A stretch of DNA of 64,000 bases from Lutraria lutraria (Eukaryota; Mollusca; Bivalvia; Venerida; Mactridae), in the NCBI GenBank assembly GCA_964023205.1, contig OZ026851.1, positions 8,101,637-8,165,636 of the forward strand, written 5' to 3'. A program made the position numbers and the translations under genes. The notes beneath the pieces are model-generated. The model searched no databases. It was not told the DNA's origin and saw only the letters and a program-made list of their open reading frames with translations. How positions within the stretch are numbered: the first letter of the stretch is position 1; every line of letters begins with the position of its first letter. Positions 44,800 through 56,847 of the stretch are shown piece by piece.

Positions 44800-46080
44800 G
44801 TAGTATAGTTCCCAGATCTGCACTATTTTCCTTGGCGGCCATCTTGTGATGCAAATTTAACTAGCATTGATAGAAGATAATTAATATTTTTGTGGTGATA
44901 ATTCTAAATATAGAATATTCATATGTGACAACTACATTTTCTTAAACCTGATGTGCTTATGGCCTTAACAACTTAAATTGAGTTGTTTAGTAATTAATTT
45001 TCTATTTTTTTCTATTAAGCGCATAAATATGGCTGCCAAGGGAGGTAGATATTGTAGATGTGTGAATTATGTATTTCTTCTCTCCCCTTCTTCTATGGTA
45101 ATTACCAGCAATCATATATTGATTTACTTACTTTATTGTCGTGAGTAAATTAATTATTCACTTACCAAAATTATTTCTACGCTACAAACAAAATCCACAC
45201 AAAACTAGGAATAAGGTGTATTATTGGCAGTAAATATGTATAATTGTTCGCGGAGTAAATTCATATTTCATCAATCAACTTATAGATCTTCGTATGTGGT
45301 CTGTGTGGTTCATGATCAAGTTTATGACATGTTGAAATGTTAATGGTTAAGTCGTTTCGTTTTACGTCTTTACCAGTCTTCGTAAATTATCTTCTGAATC
45401 CGATGTCTATTAATTGTAGTGAAACGATACTAAAATAAGAACTGAATAAAACTGTTATATATCTAACAATAAAATGTATGATACGTCAAAGTAGGTCAAG
45501 TAAAGGTAGACGTCTCCTTGATTCCAGAACAAATCAAATCTTGAGCAAAGACAATCATTCTTAATACATCCTGAATATCTCTTAGAATCTGAAATACATA
45601 ACATTAACTATGGCTGGGTGGGTCAAAGACGTTACTTACTGCCAATAAAACCCCGAATGACGAATCACACCCTATTTTCCTCTTATATACAGCGAAGCTC
45701 CTATTGCTACACATTACTTTTTCTACTTACAATTATGTGACGCCTCTTATATCCGCATTGCAAAAATAGTACCACTTGTTGTATACAGTATAAGTATACA
45801 ATGCAGACTGCAGTTTTGATAAAAGTTGGATATATATTACAGCATTAAAACTGTAGAACTAACAAGTTCATGTATAATAATTCAGTATTCATCCGCACAA
45901 AAGTTGCATTCATAAATTTTTGAGGCAACAAAATTTACTACATATTGAAAATAGCTTCATTCAGTAAGGTATTTCAGGGGCACCATACTGTTTGTGGGCA
46001 GTGACTGGGACAAATATACACAGGGATTGGAAACTGTCGATTTATTTTAGATCTGATGTCTTTGGGCTAACTGACCTCTA
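44800..46080. other. Intergenic, nothing recognised
   Basis: AT-rich sequence. A weak inverted similarity (GGTGTATTATTGGCAGTAA near 45210 and TTACTGCCAATAAAACC near 45636) hints at old transposon ends but could not be extended. Confidence 0.35.
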
Positions 46081-46089
46081 TAGATTCGA

Positions 46090-47580
46090 AGGCGCTTTCA
46101 ACAAAATCAGCGTCGTTTCACACCAGGGACAACATTTTTAGCTCAATTTTAGCAAAACTGGGTCAGAATGTTAATATCGACAAAATCTAGGACAAATTCA
46201 CTATCAGGCCATTTGGGGTCAAAAACTAGGTCGTTAGGTCAAATCTTATGATAAACCATGTTAGAAACCCAGTAGATTTCACAGTTATAATCGGATCTTC
46301 ATCAAATTGTTTGTTTTAATGATATAACGGCCAAGTACAAATATGGATCATCTTAAGTCAATAACTAGGTCACCAGGTCATATCTTAGGAAAACTTTGTT
46401 AACACTGTTGATGTCACAGTTTTGATTGGATCTTCACCTTGTCAGAATGTTTGCCTCAATAATATGTGGGTCAAGGTTGAACATGGGTCAACTGGGGTCA
46501 AAATCTAGGTCACCAGGTCAAATCTTAGGTAAAAACCTTGTAAAAGCTCTAAATGTCATCGTTTTAATTGGATCTTGGCCAAAACTTGTCAGATTGTTCA
46601 TCTTTATGATATTATTGACAAGTTCAAATATGGGTCACATAGGGTCAAAAACTAGGTGATGAGATCAAATCATTAACACTGTAGATGTCAAATTTTGATG
46701 GTATCTTCACCAAACCTTGTCAGAATGTTTGTCTTAAAGGGGCATGCCCAGGAACTGCTGTGTCTTTTTTTCGTACACCAAAAATGCGTTTATCACTTGT
46801 AAAAACAATTATTACCGAAAAGTCAAAGAAGAACGTGCCTTCAAAAATGGCCCTATAACGCGCGCGTGAGTATTTATATGCCGGTTTAAATAAAAGGCTT
46901 ACAAGCCTTTTATTGACGACAACGATATTTCCGATTCGTCTGAGAATTTAACTTAGCGTGCGCGCTGCCTTTCAAGCAGCAAAACAATGATATTTACCTA
47001 TAATTGATCGATAGATAAGCTTTATGTCGCAAACAATGAACATGACATGAGCAATACTTACCATTTCACAGTTTGTTGACATTTTTTCCGCTTTTGACAG
47101 ATCCCGAAAGGGTCGAGTTATGAAAATGACGAATATTTTCTAAGGTGTAATCGGCAGGTTTGGTAAATCTTGAAATGTGTATTTTGAGTCAAATAGCGGG
47201 ACATTTCGTAAATATTTTACAGGACTTTCATTAATTGATTTAGGCATTCAAATGATATCAATTTGATTTATATTCGAGACGCTTCAGTTCCAGGGCATGC
47301 CCCTTTAATGATATGTAAAACAAATTCGAAGATGGGTCATCTAGGGTCAAAACTAGGTCACGAGGTCAAATCTTAGGAAAACTTCGTCTATGCTATAGTT
47401 TTTATGGTTTTGATTGGGTCTTTACCAAACCTTGTCAGAATTTTTGTCTTATTTATATGTAAGACAAGTTGTAAAATGGGTCATCAGGGGTCAAATACTA
47501 TGTCACAGGTTCAAAACAATGTTTTAATGAGTGATCAGTGATTGTCATGTGAGCTCTATAGGGTCGTCTTGGCCCTCTTG
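46090..47580 (+). mobile_element. Helitron/Helentron-like element with ~135-bp tandem units, interrupted
   Basis: Units carry CTAGGTCACCAGGTCAAATC, TTTTGATTGGATCTTCACC and TTGTCAGAATGTTTGTCTTA. The 3' end reads CATGTGAGCTCTATAGGGTC, GGCCCTCTTG and T. A 567-bp TTAA-flanked element is nested inside. The 5' boundary is uncertain. Confidence 0.6.
46738..47304. mobile_element. 567-bp DNA element with TTAA duplication
   Basis: Ends AGGGGCATGCCC and GGGCATGCCCCT (inverted). TTAA at 46734-46737 and 47305-47308; removing the element and one TTAA restores the tandem-repeat motif TTTGTCTTAATGATATG. The TTAA target is typical of piggyBac and Kolobok groups. No transposase is seen. Confidence 0.85.
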
Positions 47581-48466
47581 TTTTAGTCACTTTCAATTTT
47601 TACATTTGACATTAGGCTATAAACATTGATGTGTCAGAGGCTATTTAATCAATCATGTACAATACTATACAGACAGGTAACGGATAAGCCAAGAGACTAC
47701 AATGTTGTATAATATTAAACTCAATACACTAAACCACGACTCTGGTAAGATCCGTCAGTTCGTGTACCATTTTAATCAATCAAACCAAAGTTCTGCAAGT
47801 TGTCGTCAGGGGCGGCTTCGATTTTCACTCCTGTCACATTAACAAAACATAAAAAAATTCCCAGGAGAAAACGCTCATGATATATGCAAAAAATATAGCC
47901 GCACACGTAGCAGGACCTTAGTCTACCCGAGCAGGACCAAATTCTTTCACTTATGTTTGTTTACAAGTCGATTTCTCCACTATAAAATGGTAAATAACAA
48001 AATCAAGTTACAGTATGCAGTAAACATTGCAGTTTATGATTGTATTTCCAAAAATACGCTTTATTATGCTTGAGGACCGTAAATAGTCGGCAAACAGCAT
48101 ATAGCATGTATAGTAGTACTCTGGCTTTCCATAGTAAAACAATTGCTGAATCATCGTCTATAACGTCGGCTGTTATTTCCTGAAATGAGATGACAAGAAC
48201 CCCAGCAATAATTTACGAGCAGTTTTACGCTTCTCCCAGATACAATTTTGTACCGTCCGTAGCACATTCAGTCCATTCGCACGAGTTTCTCGTGTGTCTA
48301 TTTGTATCATCTGTGAACATGTGTTGGTTTAGATACACTTGAAGATACAATTTGTGTAAAACAGACCTGTGTAAGAGTTGAATAAAAATGTGGCCACGTG
48401 ACTCATAAAATTTGGTCATTTATACGTTGGCGGGACAAGACAGCTGTCATTGTTTGATAAAACAGA

Positions 48467-48534
48467 ATGTTTCTGATGAGAATTTGTTCCAAGATGTGGA
48501 CAGTTTTGGAATGTTTTGACAACTATACGGACAG
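48467..48534 (+). CDS. Candidate first coding exon of an unknown transcript
   Basis: ATG opens MFLMRICSKMWTVLECFDNY and TD, then 2 nt before donor GTAAAT. Joined to 55560 it stays open to a TAG. No family match; speculative. Confidence 0.25.
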
Positions 48535-48598
48535 GTAAATTTGTTATTTTGTAATATACTGTGCGGTGCACATGGTTTTTCTAATGAGTACTAAAATA

Positions 48599-48795
48599 CA
48601 CAGACACTTGGGGTTAGGAGCTTTAAAAAAACAAAATATTTGTATTTTTGTCATAAACTTATCATATCTATAAAAAAAAATACATTTTTCAAAACGGCTT
48701 ATTTTAGGTTTTATTGATAGATAAGTTTATGTGTTGGGATTGACAAAAATACAAATATTTTGTTTTTTTAAAGCTCCTAACCCCAAGTGTCTGTG
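48599..48795. mobile_element. 197-bp hAT-like MITE
   Basis: Ends CACAGACACTTGGGGTTAGG and CCTAACCCCAAGTGTCTGTG are perfect inverted repeats extending about 55 bp. CTAAAATA at 48591-48598 and 48796-48803 is a perfect 8-bp target duplication. It lies 64 bp after the donor at 48535. Confidence 0.92.
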
Positions 48796-49570
48796 CTAAA
48801 ATACAGTGCAATAAAATGGCTCATGTTGTAAAGCAGTGCCGGGTCAGCTGTTCATTTCGGCCAATAACTATTCACAGCTAATGTTACATTGTTAATATGC
48901 CAACCGACTATAAATACAAATTTGTATCTTGTATTGCATTTTTGTAACAATGGGACCCATTGGTATTTAACTGAAATGCTGTCGAAAACATCAGGGGTTA
49001 GTACGTTGTTGTATGTTGTAAAAACATTGTTCTTTCTGCTTATTTTTACGGTAATCAAAGAATTAATTTTCTAGACGAATTATACTTACGAGTATTTGTT
49101 TATTATAGCCGTTTGCGAGTACTTACTGTAGTGTCTAATACTAGTTTGGCTAATCCTGGCCATTTGATTGGCTAATGATGATGACTGAGTCTATAATTAG
49201 TTGACAGGTAAATAAATCATGAAGGCATTGCCTAGATAAGTTGTTGTGTGTCTATTTGAAGTTCAGTGTGGTTGTATGATAGTGCTCAGCTTTATGGTGA
49301 ATTCGTTAACATTTAGGGTTCATTCTATTTGATTGATGTAGGGTATGATATAACAATGTGCTTGTGAACTATATACATGAATATATTCATTTGTCAAATA
49401 CTCGCGATTGTCATAATAATGTGTATTACTCATATCATGTAAATATTTTATACCCTTGGATTTAATTAAATATACAGACGATATCATTTATGAAAAAGCA
49501 ACATCATACATAAAGAAACATAAACCGATATGCTTCTTGAAATTCGTCTACCTATAACGTTTTGTTATAG

Positions 49571-51105
49571 TTTTTGTCGAGCCCGCCTGCGGTGAGCTCG
49601 ACATAGTCGCCACAATGGCGGTTGCGTGTCTGTACGTTAGTTAGTGTGTCCGTCCGGATCCTTGTCCGGGCTGTATCTCCTGTATGCATTGACACTTTTT
49701 AAAATAACTTGTCATAATTGTGAAACACCATGAGACAGTGTGCAGTGCACAAAATCCAGGTCTCTAGCTCAAAGGTCAAGGTCACACTTAGAGGTCAAAC
49801 TTCAAAAATGAGCATTATAGACCTTGTCCGGGCTGTATCTCCCTTATGCATAGAAACTTTTTCAGATAACTTGGCATAATTGGTAAACATCATGAGATGG
49901 TGTGCAGTGCACAAAATCCAGGTCTCTAGCTCAAAGGTCAAGGTCACACTTAGAGGTCAAACGTCAAAAATGAGCATTATAGACCTTGTCCGGGCAGTAT
50001 CTCCCTTATGCATAGAAATTTTTTAAGATAACTTGGCATGATTGTTAAACACCATGAGACGGTGTGCAGTGCGGAAAATCCAGGTCTCTAGCTCAAAGGT
50101 CAAGGTCACACTTAGAGGTCAAACTTCAAAAATGAGCATTATAGACCTTGTCCGGGCTGTATCTCCCTTATGCATAGAAACTTTTTCAGATAACTTGGCA
50201 TAATTGGTAAACATCATGAGATGGTGTGCAGTGCACAAAATCCAGGTCTCTAGCTCAAAGGTCAAGGTCACACTTAGAGGTCAAACGTCAAAAATGAGCA
50301 TTATAGACCTTGTCCGGGCAGTATCTCCCTTATGCATAGAAATTTTTTAAGATAACTTGGCATGATTGTTAAACACCATGAGACGGTGTGCAGTGCGGAA
50401 AATCCAGGTCTCTAGCTCAAAGGTCAAGGTCACACTTAGAGGTCAAACTTCAAAAATGAGCATTATAGACCTTGTCCGGGCTGTATCTCCCTTATGCATA
50501 GAAACTTTTTCAGATAACTTGGCATAATTGGTAAACATCATGAGATGGTGTGCAGTGCGCAAGATCCAGGTCTCTAGCTCAAAGGTCAAGGTCACACTTA
50601 GAGGTCAAACGTCAAAAATGAGCATTATATACCTTGTCCGGGCTGTATCTCCCTTATGCATAGAAACTTTTTAAGATAACTTGGCATAATTGTTAAACAC
50701 CATGAGACGGTGTGCAGTGCGTAAGATCCAGGTCACTAGCTCAAAGGTCAAGGTCACACTTAGAGGTCAAACATAAAAGATAATCTTTATACACATTGTC
50801 AGGGCTGTGTCTCCCTTATGCATTGAATTATTTGAAAATGACTTGCCATAATACAATGAGACCATGTGTCTTGGGCAACACCCAGATTTTCATAGGTCAA
50901 AGGTCAAGATTACACATTCGGTCAAATATATTTTCCTTGTCTGGGCTGTAACTTCTGTTTGCATTCAAGGATTTTGAAATAAATTGGTATTAAAGTTTAC
51001 TTCAATGAAATGATGTGTCATGAATATCACCCATACTTGTAGTTCAAAGGTCAAGATCACAAGCTGGCTAAACAGGGGCTCGACATGTTGCCCTTGGGCT
51101 TCTAG
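49571..51105 (+). mobile_element. Helitron-like element with a 162-bp tandem array
   Basis: 5' end TTTTTGTCGAGCCCGCCTGC and GAGCTCGACATAGTCGCCAC. About seven units of 162 bp, each with ACCTTGTCCGGGC, TATCTCCCTTATGCATAGAA and AGCTCAAAGGTCAAGGTCAC (ACCTTGTCCGGG at 49821, 49983, 50145, 50307). 3' end GGGGCTCGACATG, hairpin GCCCTTGGGC, TTCTAG and T. The CTAG-T end agrees with known Helitrons. Central tandem repeats between unique ends resemble bivalve pearl-type elements. Confidence 0.7.
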
Positions 51106-52366
51106 TTTAGCTCACATGTTACAAAGTGACAGGGTGAGCTTTTAGGATCAGTCTCCGTCCGGCGTCCTGCGTCGTCAAACTTTGTTGTGAACAAATTAGG
51201 GGCCACATTTTTAGCAAAACTGGATCAGAACGTTAATATTGACAAAATCTCGGACGAGTTCGATATTGGGCCATTTGGGGTCAAATACTAGGTCACCAGG
51301 GCCAAATAAGGGAAAACCTTGTGAACACTTTAGAAATCAAGGTTTTGATTGGATCTTCATGAAACTTTGTCAGAATATTTATTTCAATGATATGTAGGTC
51401 AAGTTTGACAATGGGTCATTTCCGTAGTATGTAAACTAGGTCACTAGGGAAAATTGCTGGAAAACCTTGTGAACACTAATATCCACTGTTTTCATTGGAT
51501 CATCATCAAACCTTGTCAGAATGTTTGTCTTCATAATATCTTGGACGAGTTTGAACATGGGTCATCTTGGCTCAAAAACTAGGTCGCTAGGTCAAATCTT
51601 ATGAAAACCATGTTAACACTAGATTTCACAATTATAATTGGATCTTCAACAAACTTGGTCAGATTGTTTGTTTTATTGATATAACGGTCAAGTACAAAAT
51701 ATGGATCATCTGGGGTCAATAACTAGGTCACTAGGTCAAATCTTAGGAAAACTTTGTTAACACTGTAGATGTCACAGTTTTGATTGGATCTTACCAAACA
51801 TTGTGAGAATGTTTGCCTCAATGATATGTGGGTCAGCCGGGGTCAAAAACTGGGTCATCAGGTCAAATCTTAGGTAAAAATCTAGTAAAAGCTCTAATGT
51901 CATGGTTTTAATTGGATCTTGGCCAAACCTTGTCAGATTGTTTGTCTTAATAATATCAAGGACAAGTTAAAATATGGGTCACCTAGGGTCAAGAACTAGG
52001 TCAAAAGGTCAAATCTTAGGGAAACATTATTAACACTGTAGATGTCAAACTTTGATTGTATCTTCACCAAACCTTGTCAGAATGTTTGTCTAATGATATG
52101 TAAGACAAATTCGAACATAGGTCATCTGGTGTCAAAAACTAGGTCACGAGATCAAATCTTAGGAAAACCTTGTCTGTGCTGTAGTTTTCATGGTTTTTAT
52201 TGGATCTTTGCCAAATTTTGTCAGAATGTTTGTCTTATTCATATGTTGGACAAGTTCTAACATCGGTCATCTGGCGTCAAAAACTAGGTCACTGGTTCAA
52301 AACAGTGTTTTAATGAGTGAGCAGTGATTGACATGTGAGCGATATAGGGCCATCTTGGCCTTCTTG
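51106..52366 (+). mobile_element. Helitron/Helentron-like element with ~135-bp units
   Basis: Starts TTTAGCTCACATGTTACAAA, directly after the previous element. Units match those at 46-47.5 kb. 3' end GTGAGCGATATAGGGCCATC, hairpin GGCCATCTTGGCC, TTCTTG and T. Confidence 0.65.
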
Positions 52367-52649
52367 TCTTGTTCTGTACATTCATGAATATTTATCATTA
52401 TTTTATATTAAATGAAATAATTCCCTTTAGTTTGGTGGTTAAACGTTCTAAATATGTGTGAGCTCAACCCCACATGATGACTAATGAACGTAAGAATGGA
52501 AACAATTAGAATGTTCTATAATAATACAAACACTTACTAGTACTCCTACGAAGTTTGTGTGACAATGATTCACGGTGAATGATAATGGGTGACTTAGTTA
52601 TTAATTACAACACTGTGTTATAACAAACATGACACACATACAGTATATA

Positions 52650-52829
52650 TACAGTGCAACTTGTCCAAGGCAATACCCTTTTGGAGTAGCAAAATTAGGT
52701 TGTTGTTGAGAGGTTGTTGCTCTAGAGATGTTAAATTAATAGTTAAATCGTGCAGTAGAAAAAAACATACTGTCATTGAAGAGAGGTTGTTGCTCAAGAA
52801 AGGGCCGCTCTGGAGGGGTTGTACTGTAT
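52650..52829 (+). repeat. Family G element, complete
   Basis: TACAGTGCAACTTGTCCAAG to GGAGGGGTTGTACTGTA. Confidence 0.72.
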
Positions 52830-53324
52830 ACATGTACAGTAAGAAATGCTACTACTATTTAGTGATTAAATTTATTCACAGATCTGTGTTGTGACCATAT
52901 ATCCATGACCACAAGCTGTTACGCTGCATGGCCTGACACATTCACGATGACAGAATTTTCAGGTCGCCATTATGTGAGAGATTTGAGAGAGGTAATTCTT
53001 ATTTTAATGCTATTAAGTCGGTCAGTGCATAATATTATATTTGTGAGTTATTTACGAAAAGGGTCATTTTGTTATACCATATATGTAAGTGATTAGCAAA
53101 TATAGCATTATTATATGTTCTTTACGAATAGAGTTACTTATTATAATTGTACGATATTTAGGATTAGATTCCCCTTGTTATTATTATATGTGTAAGTTAT
53201 TTACGAATAGGTGTCACTCCAGAGAATTAACCTGTTTGTATGACAGTTTACCTAAACAGGGACTTCTTGTAAATATTCAATATTTTCTTGAATTCATAAT
53301 CCGCCTTTAGATAAAAAAGAGGGT

Positions 53325-54450
53325 CAAGATGGTCGGTCCTATATCGCTCACATGACAATCATTGTTTGTTCATTAATTTAAAAACATCGTTAAAAACCTG
53401 TGTCATGAGGTCTGTTGATATCAAGGTTTTCCTGTGATTTGACCAGGTGACCTAGTGTCTGACCCATAGATGACGCATGTCCGTTGTCCCACATATCATT
53501 ATTAAGACAAACATTCTAACAAGATTTGGTGATGATTGAATCAACAGTTGACATCTGAAGTGTTAATAAGGTTTTACTAAGATTTGACCTGGTGACCTAG
53601 TTTTTGACATCAGATGACCTAAATTTGAACTAGTCCTCATTAAGACAAACAGTCTAACAAGGTTTAGTGAAGATCCAATCAAAACAGTGACATCTAGGGC
53701 ATTAACATGGTTTTTACCTAAGATATGACCTGGTGACCTAGTTATTGGCCCCAGGTGACCCATGTTCGAACTCGTCCAACATATCACAATGACAAACATT
53801 CTGACAAAGTTTGGTGAATATCCACTCAAAACTGTAACACCTACAATGTTAACAATGTTTTCCAAGATTTTACCTGGTGGCCTAGTATTTGACCCCAGGT
53901 GATTCATATCCAAGCTTGTTCTACATATCATTAAGACAAATAGTTAGACAATGTTTAGTGAAGATCCAATTATAACTGTGAAATCTAGAGTGTTTGCAAG
54001 GTTTACCTAAGGTTTGACTAGTTTTTGACCCAAGATGACTCATGTTCAAACTTGTCCATATATTATAAGACAAACATTCTGACAAAGTTTCATGAAGATC
54101 CGATCAAAACAGTATAACTTCTAGAATGTTCACAAAGTTTTCCAGTAATATCAATTTGCCCTGGTGACCTAGTTTTTGATCCCCGATGACCCACTATGGC
54201 ACTATCCAATCAAAACAGTGATGTCTAGAGTGTTCACAAGGTTTTCCTTCACTTTGTCCTGGTGACCTAATTTGACCCCAAATGACCCATTATCGAAGTG
54301 TCCGAGAATTTGTCAATATTAACATTCTGACCCAGTTTTGTGAAAATTGAACTAAAATTGGTCCCTATGTGTTCACAAGTTAAAGTTGATGCTGCCCAAC
54401 ATTGGACGCCAAACCATGACTGATCACAAAAGCTCACCCTGGGCACTTAT
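53325..54450 (-). mobile_element. Helitron/Helentron-like element, reverse orientation
   Basis: Minus-strand relative of the 51-kb element: its 5' end is the rc of AAAAGCTCACCCTGGGCAC near 54430 and its worn 3' end lies at 53325 (GTCAAGATGGTCGGTCCTAT in plus reading). Contains 'ctaggtcacc' units. Confidence 0.6.
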
Positions 54451-54469
54451 TAGAGCTGAAAATCTATCT

Positions 54470-55193
54470 TTATATGCGTTGGTTAAAGTTTTTGATAAAG
54501 TACAGTAACTTGAACATTATCAAATACATTCAACTCATACTTAGAATTATTCCTTATGGGGACAATGCACATCTGTAGGACAAGTGGCATAACTCTGTCA
54601 ACAGTTTTAAGAGTTATGCCCCTTTTTAACAAAGATTTTTTGTTAAAATAGGTAAAATAGTACAATATCTTGAAGACTTTCAAAGATATTCAACTGAAAC
54701 TTTGAAAACTTCCTTATGGGGACAATGCACATCTGTAGGACCAGCAGAATAACTCTGTCAACAGTTTTAAAAGTTATGCCCCTTTTTAACAAAGATTTTT
54801 TGTTAAAATAGGTAAAATAGTACAATATCTTGACGATTTTCAAATACATTCAACTCGAACTATTAATACTTTCTTATGGGGACAAGCCAATCTGTAGGAC
54901 AAGCAGCATAACTCTGTAAACAGTATTTCAGGAGTTATGCCCCTTTTTAATGTAATTTTTTGTAAAAATAGGTAAAATAGTACAATATCTTGAAGATTTT
55001 CAAAGATATTCAACTGAAACTTTGAATACTTCCTTATGGGGACAAGGTGCATCTGTAGGACAAGCAGCATAACTCTGTTAACAGTATTTTCAGAGTTATG
55101 CTCCTTTTTAACTTCCATTTTTCTCTTGTATCAAGCATTTTATTATACTGATGACTTAAAAAAGTCGAGTGTGCTGTCTTCAGACAGCTCTTG
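54470..55193 (+). mobile_element. Element with a 160-bp tandem array and hairpin 3' end
   Basis: TTCCTTATGGGGACAA-type motif recurs at exactly 160-bp spacing (54552, 54712, 54872, 55032). The unit also has AGTTATGCCCCTTTTTAACA. The 3' end has the perfect hairpin GCTGTCTTCAGACAGC, then TCTTG and T. Confidence 0.7.
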
Positions 55194-55394
55194 TTACAAT
55201 ATATACAAGTGTTAGTTTATTTTAGTTTGTATTTACAATGGATGGTTTCAGATTTTGTAAGCATATTGACCCTTTAATCTATTTCATCGACCTACATTTT
55301 TTGAACATTCATATTACATAATGTACAGTATCAGAGGCTGAATAAACTCAAAATAAACTTAGATTGACGTTTTTAGTTATTATGTAGTGTTTCC

Positions 55395-55470
55395 ATGCTA
55401 CTGTGCTCGACTCCGAGTGCACCAGGCCTATGTCCTTCAGGATCTTGAGTTCAAGCCCTAGACCTAAGTT
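55395..55470 (+). mobile_element. tRNA-like SINE head fragment
   Basis: CATGCTACTGTGCTCGACTC and GAGTTCAAGCCCTAG form worn A- and B-box-like elements. Confidence 0.4.
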
Positions 55471-55559
55471 TCTATGAGTACAAAAGGTTTAGGTATGGTA
55501 ATATTGGAGGTTTTATTCACTTACGTAATCAATAACAGTTTATTATTTTGTGGTAACAG

Positions 55560-55736
55560 GTCACATGGAAATAAGAAACAGTCTTCAACTAAAGTTGTAA
55601 GCACAGTACACTTCAAGCATAAGGTTATGATTGGGAGATTTGAGCGAATCGTTCTTGACAATAAACTACTATCACAGTTTGATGCCAATTAGAGCAAGAG
55701 CGACAGCCAGCAAAATAAGCTATTCAAGACTTCAAG
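55560..55736 (+). CDS. Candidate exon of an unknown + strand transcript
   Basis: Acceptor ttttgtggtaacag and donor GTAAAA. In the frame set by the exon at 48467 it encodes SHGNKKQSSTKVVSTVHFKH and KVMIGRFERIVLDNKLLSQF, DAN, then TAG at 55690-55692. The basic, short product matches nothing I know. It may equally be a non-coding exon. Confidence 0.25.
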
Positions 55737-55759
55737 GTAAAATTTTATTTAATGATTGC

Positions 55760-56845
55760 ACTTAAATATTTAGTCGTTTTCTTACTTAGTAAGGTACTTT
55801 CATATTTTAGCTAGGCAATTACATCCCCAGTTAGGCACTTACTTATTTGGTCTGTTACATATTCAATTCAGCGCTTTAATATAATGCCAGATGCATTAAT
55901 ACTTATTTAGTCTGTTACATATTTGGTAAGAAATGTACTTAGTCAGTCTGTAAGCATAATTAGTCAGGCACTTGCATACAAAATATTCTGTTACATACTA
56001 AGTTCAGCACTAACATACTTAGTCAGTAGCATACTAAGTCAGACATTTGTATACTTAGACAGATACTTGCATACATAGTTTTGTCTGTTCCATACTAAGT
56101 CAGTTACATATTAAGACAGGCATTGCTATGTTTAGACAGATCCCTATTTAGTCAGGTCCTTATATATGCTAAGTTAGTCTGTTACATCCTATGTCAGGCA
56201 CTCATAAAGTGATTCAGATATTTATATTATTAATCAGGCACTTACATATTTATTCAGATACTTAGATACTAAGGCAGGCACTTACATACAAATATTCAGA
56301 TACTTAGATATTAAGCCAGGCACTTAAATAATTATTCAGATACTTAGATACTAAGCCAGGCACTTACATACTTATTCAGATACTTAGATACTAAGTCAGG
56401 CACTTATATGCTAAGACAGTTAATACTAAGTCAGACATACTTATTCAGAATCAGATACTTACATACTTAATATAATACTTACATATTTTGTCATAAGTCA
56501 TACATACTTAAGTTAGTTAATTAGATATATACTTAGGCACTTACATACTAAGGCAAACACTTACATACTTAATCAGGCACTCACATACTTAGCCAGTCAT
56601 TTACATGCTTAGTCAGTTTCATACTACATCGGACACTGCATACTTATTCAGATACTTACATACTTAGTAATAAACTTACATATTTAGTAAAAAACTTACA
56701 TACTTAATCAGTAATATACTAAGTCAGGAACTGAATATTAAGGCAAATACTTATATATTTAATCAGGCACTTATATACTTTTCCAATCACATACATACAA
56801 AGTTAGTCAGTTACATACTAAGTCAGGCACTTACATTCAGCCAAA
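55760..56845. repeat. Degenerate 'cttacatacttagtcaggca' repeat
   Basis: Loosely repeated words ACTTACATACTTAGTCAGGC and TTATTCAGATACTTAGATAC over about 1.1 kb, with unit length from about 20 to 40 bp. Confidence 0.85.
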
Positions 56846-56847
56846 CC

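Noticed and set aside
52882..52991. Exon-like segment as a certain protein-coding exon
   Set aside because: Good splice sites, but its open frame does not match the phase of the exon proposed at 48467, and joined to 55560 it meets TAA in five codons; kept only as an alternative.
53563..53931. 122-codon minus-strand open frame
   Set aside because: Produced by the repeated units of the reverse Helitron-like element; the same peptide words recur with the repeat.
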